Below, one piece after another: positions 62,640-64,000 of a stretch of DNA of 64,000 nt; position 1 is the stretch's first letter, and the number at the start of each line of letters is the position of its first letter. The stretch is from Bacillus_BA fengqiuensis. GTDB lineage: Bacteria > Bacillota > Bacilli > Bacillales > Bacillaceae_H. Under the pieces are notes generated by a model. The model saw nothing but the letters and a program-made list of their open reading frames with translations. It made no database searches and was not told the DNA's origin. The position numbers were made by a program, and so were the translations under genes. The DNA is taken from NCBI GenBank assembly GCA_030813035.1, contig JAUSTV010000004.1. One strand, given 5' to 3'.

Positions 62640-63701
62640 TTGAACGTGCCAGTGAATCAGCTGCAAGAGGGATGTAGACTGTTAGAAGATGTCATCGTAA
62701 ATCAAGATCAAGTAATTATTCGTAAAAATAGTTTATTAACCAATGAACTAATTCGGGTTTTGAAGGCCTATTTGATAAAAGATGTGCAGATAGAAAAAAC
62801 TGATATATCTTCCGAGCAAAGTCCAGGGACACCTGAAAATCATTTTCGGGTTGAGAGAAAACCACTATCCTTTATTTCCCGATACTTAGAAATAATCGAA
62901 GAATATAAGGAAATGTATCTGAGCTGGGGAAGGGGATCTGTTATTCAAATCAGCAAAGTCAGGGAACTGCTGATTCCTTTATTAGAGGACATTAGTGAAA
63001 ATCAAATCTTTATGCTCCATCACTTTAGCACAAAGGAAGAATATATGTATCAGCACCCTGTAGCGGTGAGTTTAATTGCCAATTTAATAGGCAGACAAAT
63101 CGGTTTATCAAAAGGTGAGTGTATCCAGCTATCTATAGCCGGTTTTTTAATTGATTGCGGGATGTGTAAAATTAATCCGAGCATTATTTTAAAGAAGGGA
63201 ACGCTGCTTCCTGATGAATATGAAGAAATAAAAAGACATCCCGTCTACAGTTATCAGATGACTAAAAATATTTCTACATTGAACCACGGAAGTAAATTAG
63301 CCATTTTACAACACCATGAACGTTTAGACGGAAGTGGGTACCCATTTAAAACCGATCGAACTAAAATTCATCCTTTTAGTCAAATTCTTGCTGTCGCAGA
63401 TGTTTATCATGCTATGACTTCGGAGAGAATGTACAGAAAGAAGCAATCCCCTTTCAAGGTACTTGAAGAAATGCTGCAGGACAGTTTCGGGAAGTTCGAT
63501 ATAAAATATATAGATACCTTAGTTCAATCGATTAGTAACTTTTCAATCGGAACGAAAGTAAGATTGACTAATAATAAAACAGGTGAAATAGTCTTTATTA
63601 ATCCACAAAATCCAATAAGACCATTAATTAGAATGGATGAAGATCATGAATTTATTAATTTATTGCAACATGTGGATTTGTATATTGATGAGGTAATATA
63701 A
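62640..63701 (+). CDS. HD-GYP-like domain protein with altered HD motif
   Basis: This 353-residue protein is related to HD-GYP cyclic-di-GMP phosphodiesterases. An N-terminal domain of about 125 residues is followed by the HD-GYP domain (about 128-300): QHPVAVS, GFLIDCGMCKI, KRHPVYSYQM, LQHHERLDGSGYPF and ILAVADVYHAMTSERMYRK. Canonical members have HDxGK where this protein has IDCGM, so one metal-binding His and the Lys are lost, while other ligands and the GYP triplet remain. Activity may be changed or absent. The TTG start has GGGGGA upstream. Many bacilli carry such a gene between gyrA and rrn. Confidence 0.85.
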   Translation: MNVPVNQLQEGCRLLEDVIVNQDQVIIRKNSLLTNELIRVLKAYLIKDVQIEKTDISSEQSPGTPENHFRVERKPLSFISRYLEIIEEYKEMYLSWGRGSVIQISKVRELLIPLLEDISENQIFMLHHFSTKEEYMYQHPVAVSLIANLIGRQIGLSKGECIQLSIAGFLIDCGMCKINPSIILKKGTLLPDEYEEIKRHPVYSYQMTKNISTLNHGSKLAILQHHERLDGSGYPFKTDRTKIHPFSQILAVADVYHAMTSERMYRKKQSPFKVLEEMLQDSFGKFDIKYIDTLVQSISNFSIGTKVRLTNNKTGEIVFINPQNPIRPLIRMDEDHEFINLLQHVDLYIDEVI

Positions 63702-63728
63702 AAAACCATGCAGAGGCATGGTTTTTTA
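63699..63728 (+). terminator. Terminator of the HD-GYP-like gene
   Basis: AAAAAACCATGC pairs with GCATGGTTTTTT around a short loop, overlapping the stop codon. Confidence 0.85.
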
Positions 63729-63746
63729 TATATTCTAAAAAAAGTA

Positions 63747-63855
63747 TTGCATTTTCTTGATAGCGCTGATAAGATATTAAAAGTCAGCAGCGAAACATTT
63801 CACCTCCTAAGTGAGGAAAAAAGATATTGACAGACAAGATGAACGATGTTAATAT
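63747..63855 (+). promoter_or_regulatory. Tandem rRNA promoters P1 and P2
   Basis: P1: TTGCAT (63747-63752), 17-base spacer, TAAGAT (63770-63775). P2: TTGACA (63827-63832), 17-base spacer, TAATAT (63850-63855). The roughly 80-bp spacing and the downstream leader with GTTCTTTGAAAACTGAACAA are typical of Bacillus rrn operons. Confidence 0.9.
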
Positions 63856-63950
63856 TAGAGAGTCGCTTTGAGACGAAGAGTTCTTTGAAAACTGAACAAA
63901 ACAAAAAAACGTCAACGTTAATTCTATTTTTATTATGAGCAAGTCAAACA

Positions 63951-64000
63951 TTTCTTCGGAGAGTTTGATCCTGGCTCAGGACGAACGCTGGCGGCGTGCC
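63951..64000 (+). rRNA. 16S rRNA, 5' end (truncated by window edge)
   Basis: TTTCTTCGGAGAGTTTGATC and the following bases match the start of bacterial 16S rRNA, with the universal GAGTTTGATCCTGGCTCAG priming region. The gene continues beyond the window. It is the rrn operon downstream of gyrA, equivalent to rrnO of B. subtilis. Confidence 0.98.

Overview
The window is a low-GC Gram-positive chromosome segment carrying the replication origin of a Bacillaceae bacterium (Bacillus or a close relative). The gene order rpmH-oriC-dnaA-dnaN-yaaA-recF-remB-gyrB-gyrA-rrn on one side, and rnpA-yidC-jag-mnmE-mnmG-rsmG-noc-soj-spo0J on the other, is the classic Bacillus origin layout. Spo0J/Noc, a YyaC-type sporulation protein, SpoIIIJ-type YidC and the tRNA Lys-Glu-Asp-Phe cluster beside purA support a spore-former. 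Genus and species cannot be fixed from the window.

Layout. Positions 1-12.9 kb are accessory: a fatty-acid desaturase, a glutaminyl-tRNA synthetase gene bracketed by two inverted copies of a two-hairpin repeat, a two-component system, peptidase T, a ParM/ParR-like actin segregation pair with an iteron-like repeat array, and a chemotaxis receptor. Positions 13.16-20.26 kb look like a composite island built from SCC-like cassettes. The conserved 3' end of rlmH (orfX), the integration site of staphylococcal SCC elements, is present at rlmH and repeated at about 19.67, 15.84 and 13.16 kb. The repeats carry inverted-repeat arms arranged as expected for tandem insertions. Cargo is a betaine-type transporter, a GC-rich dihydrouridine synthase, a quinone oxidoreductase and several decayed genes, including a McrC restriction-subunit remnant. 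No recombinase gene is present.

From 20.2 kb to the end is core genome. It holds rlmH, the WalRKHIJ cell-wall regulon control operon with HtrC, the tRNA cluster, purA, dnaC, rplI-gdpP-yybS, rpsF-ssb-rpsR, ychF, a molybdopterin oxidoreductase, an MscS channel, a YkvI-like transporter and yyaC. These are followed by the ParABS/Noc segregation genes, tRNA-modification genes, the membrane insertase/RNase P genes, oriC, the replication initiation genes and gyrase. An HD-GYP-like gene with an altered HD site and the tandem promoters and first 50 bases of a 16S rRNA gene close the window.

Most genes left of oriC lie on the minus strand and most to the right on the plus strand, so both arms are mostly co-directional with replication. 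Cassette genes are mixed in orientation, as expected of inserted DNA.
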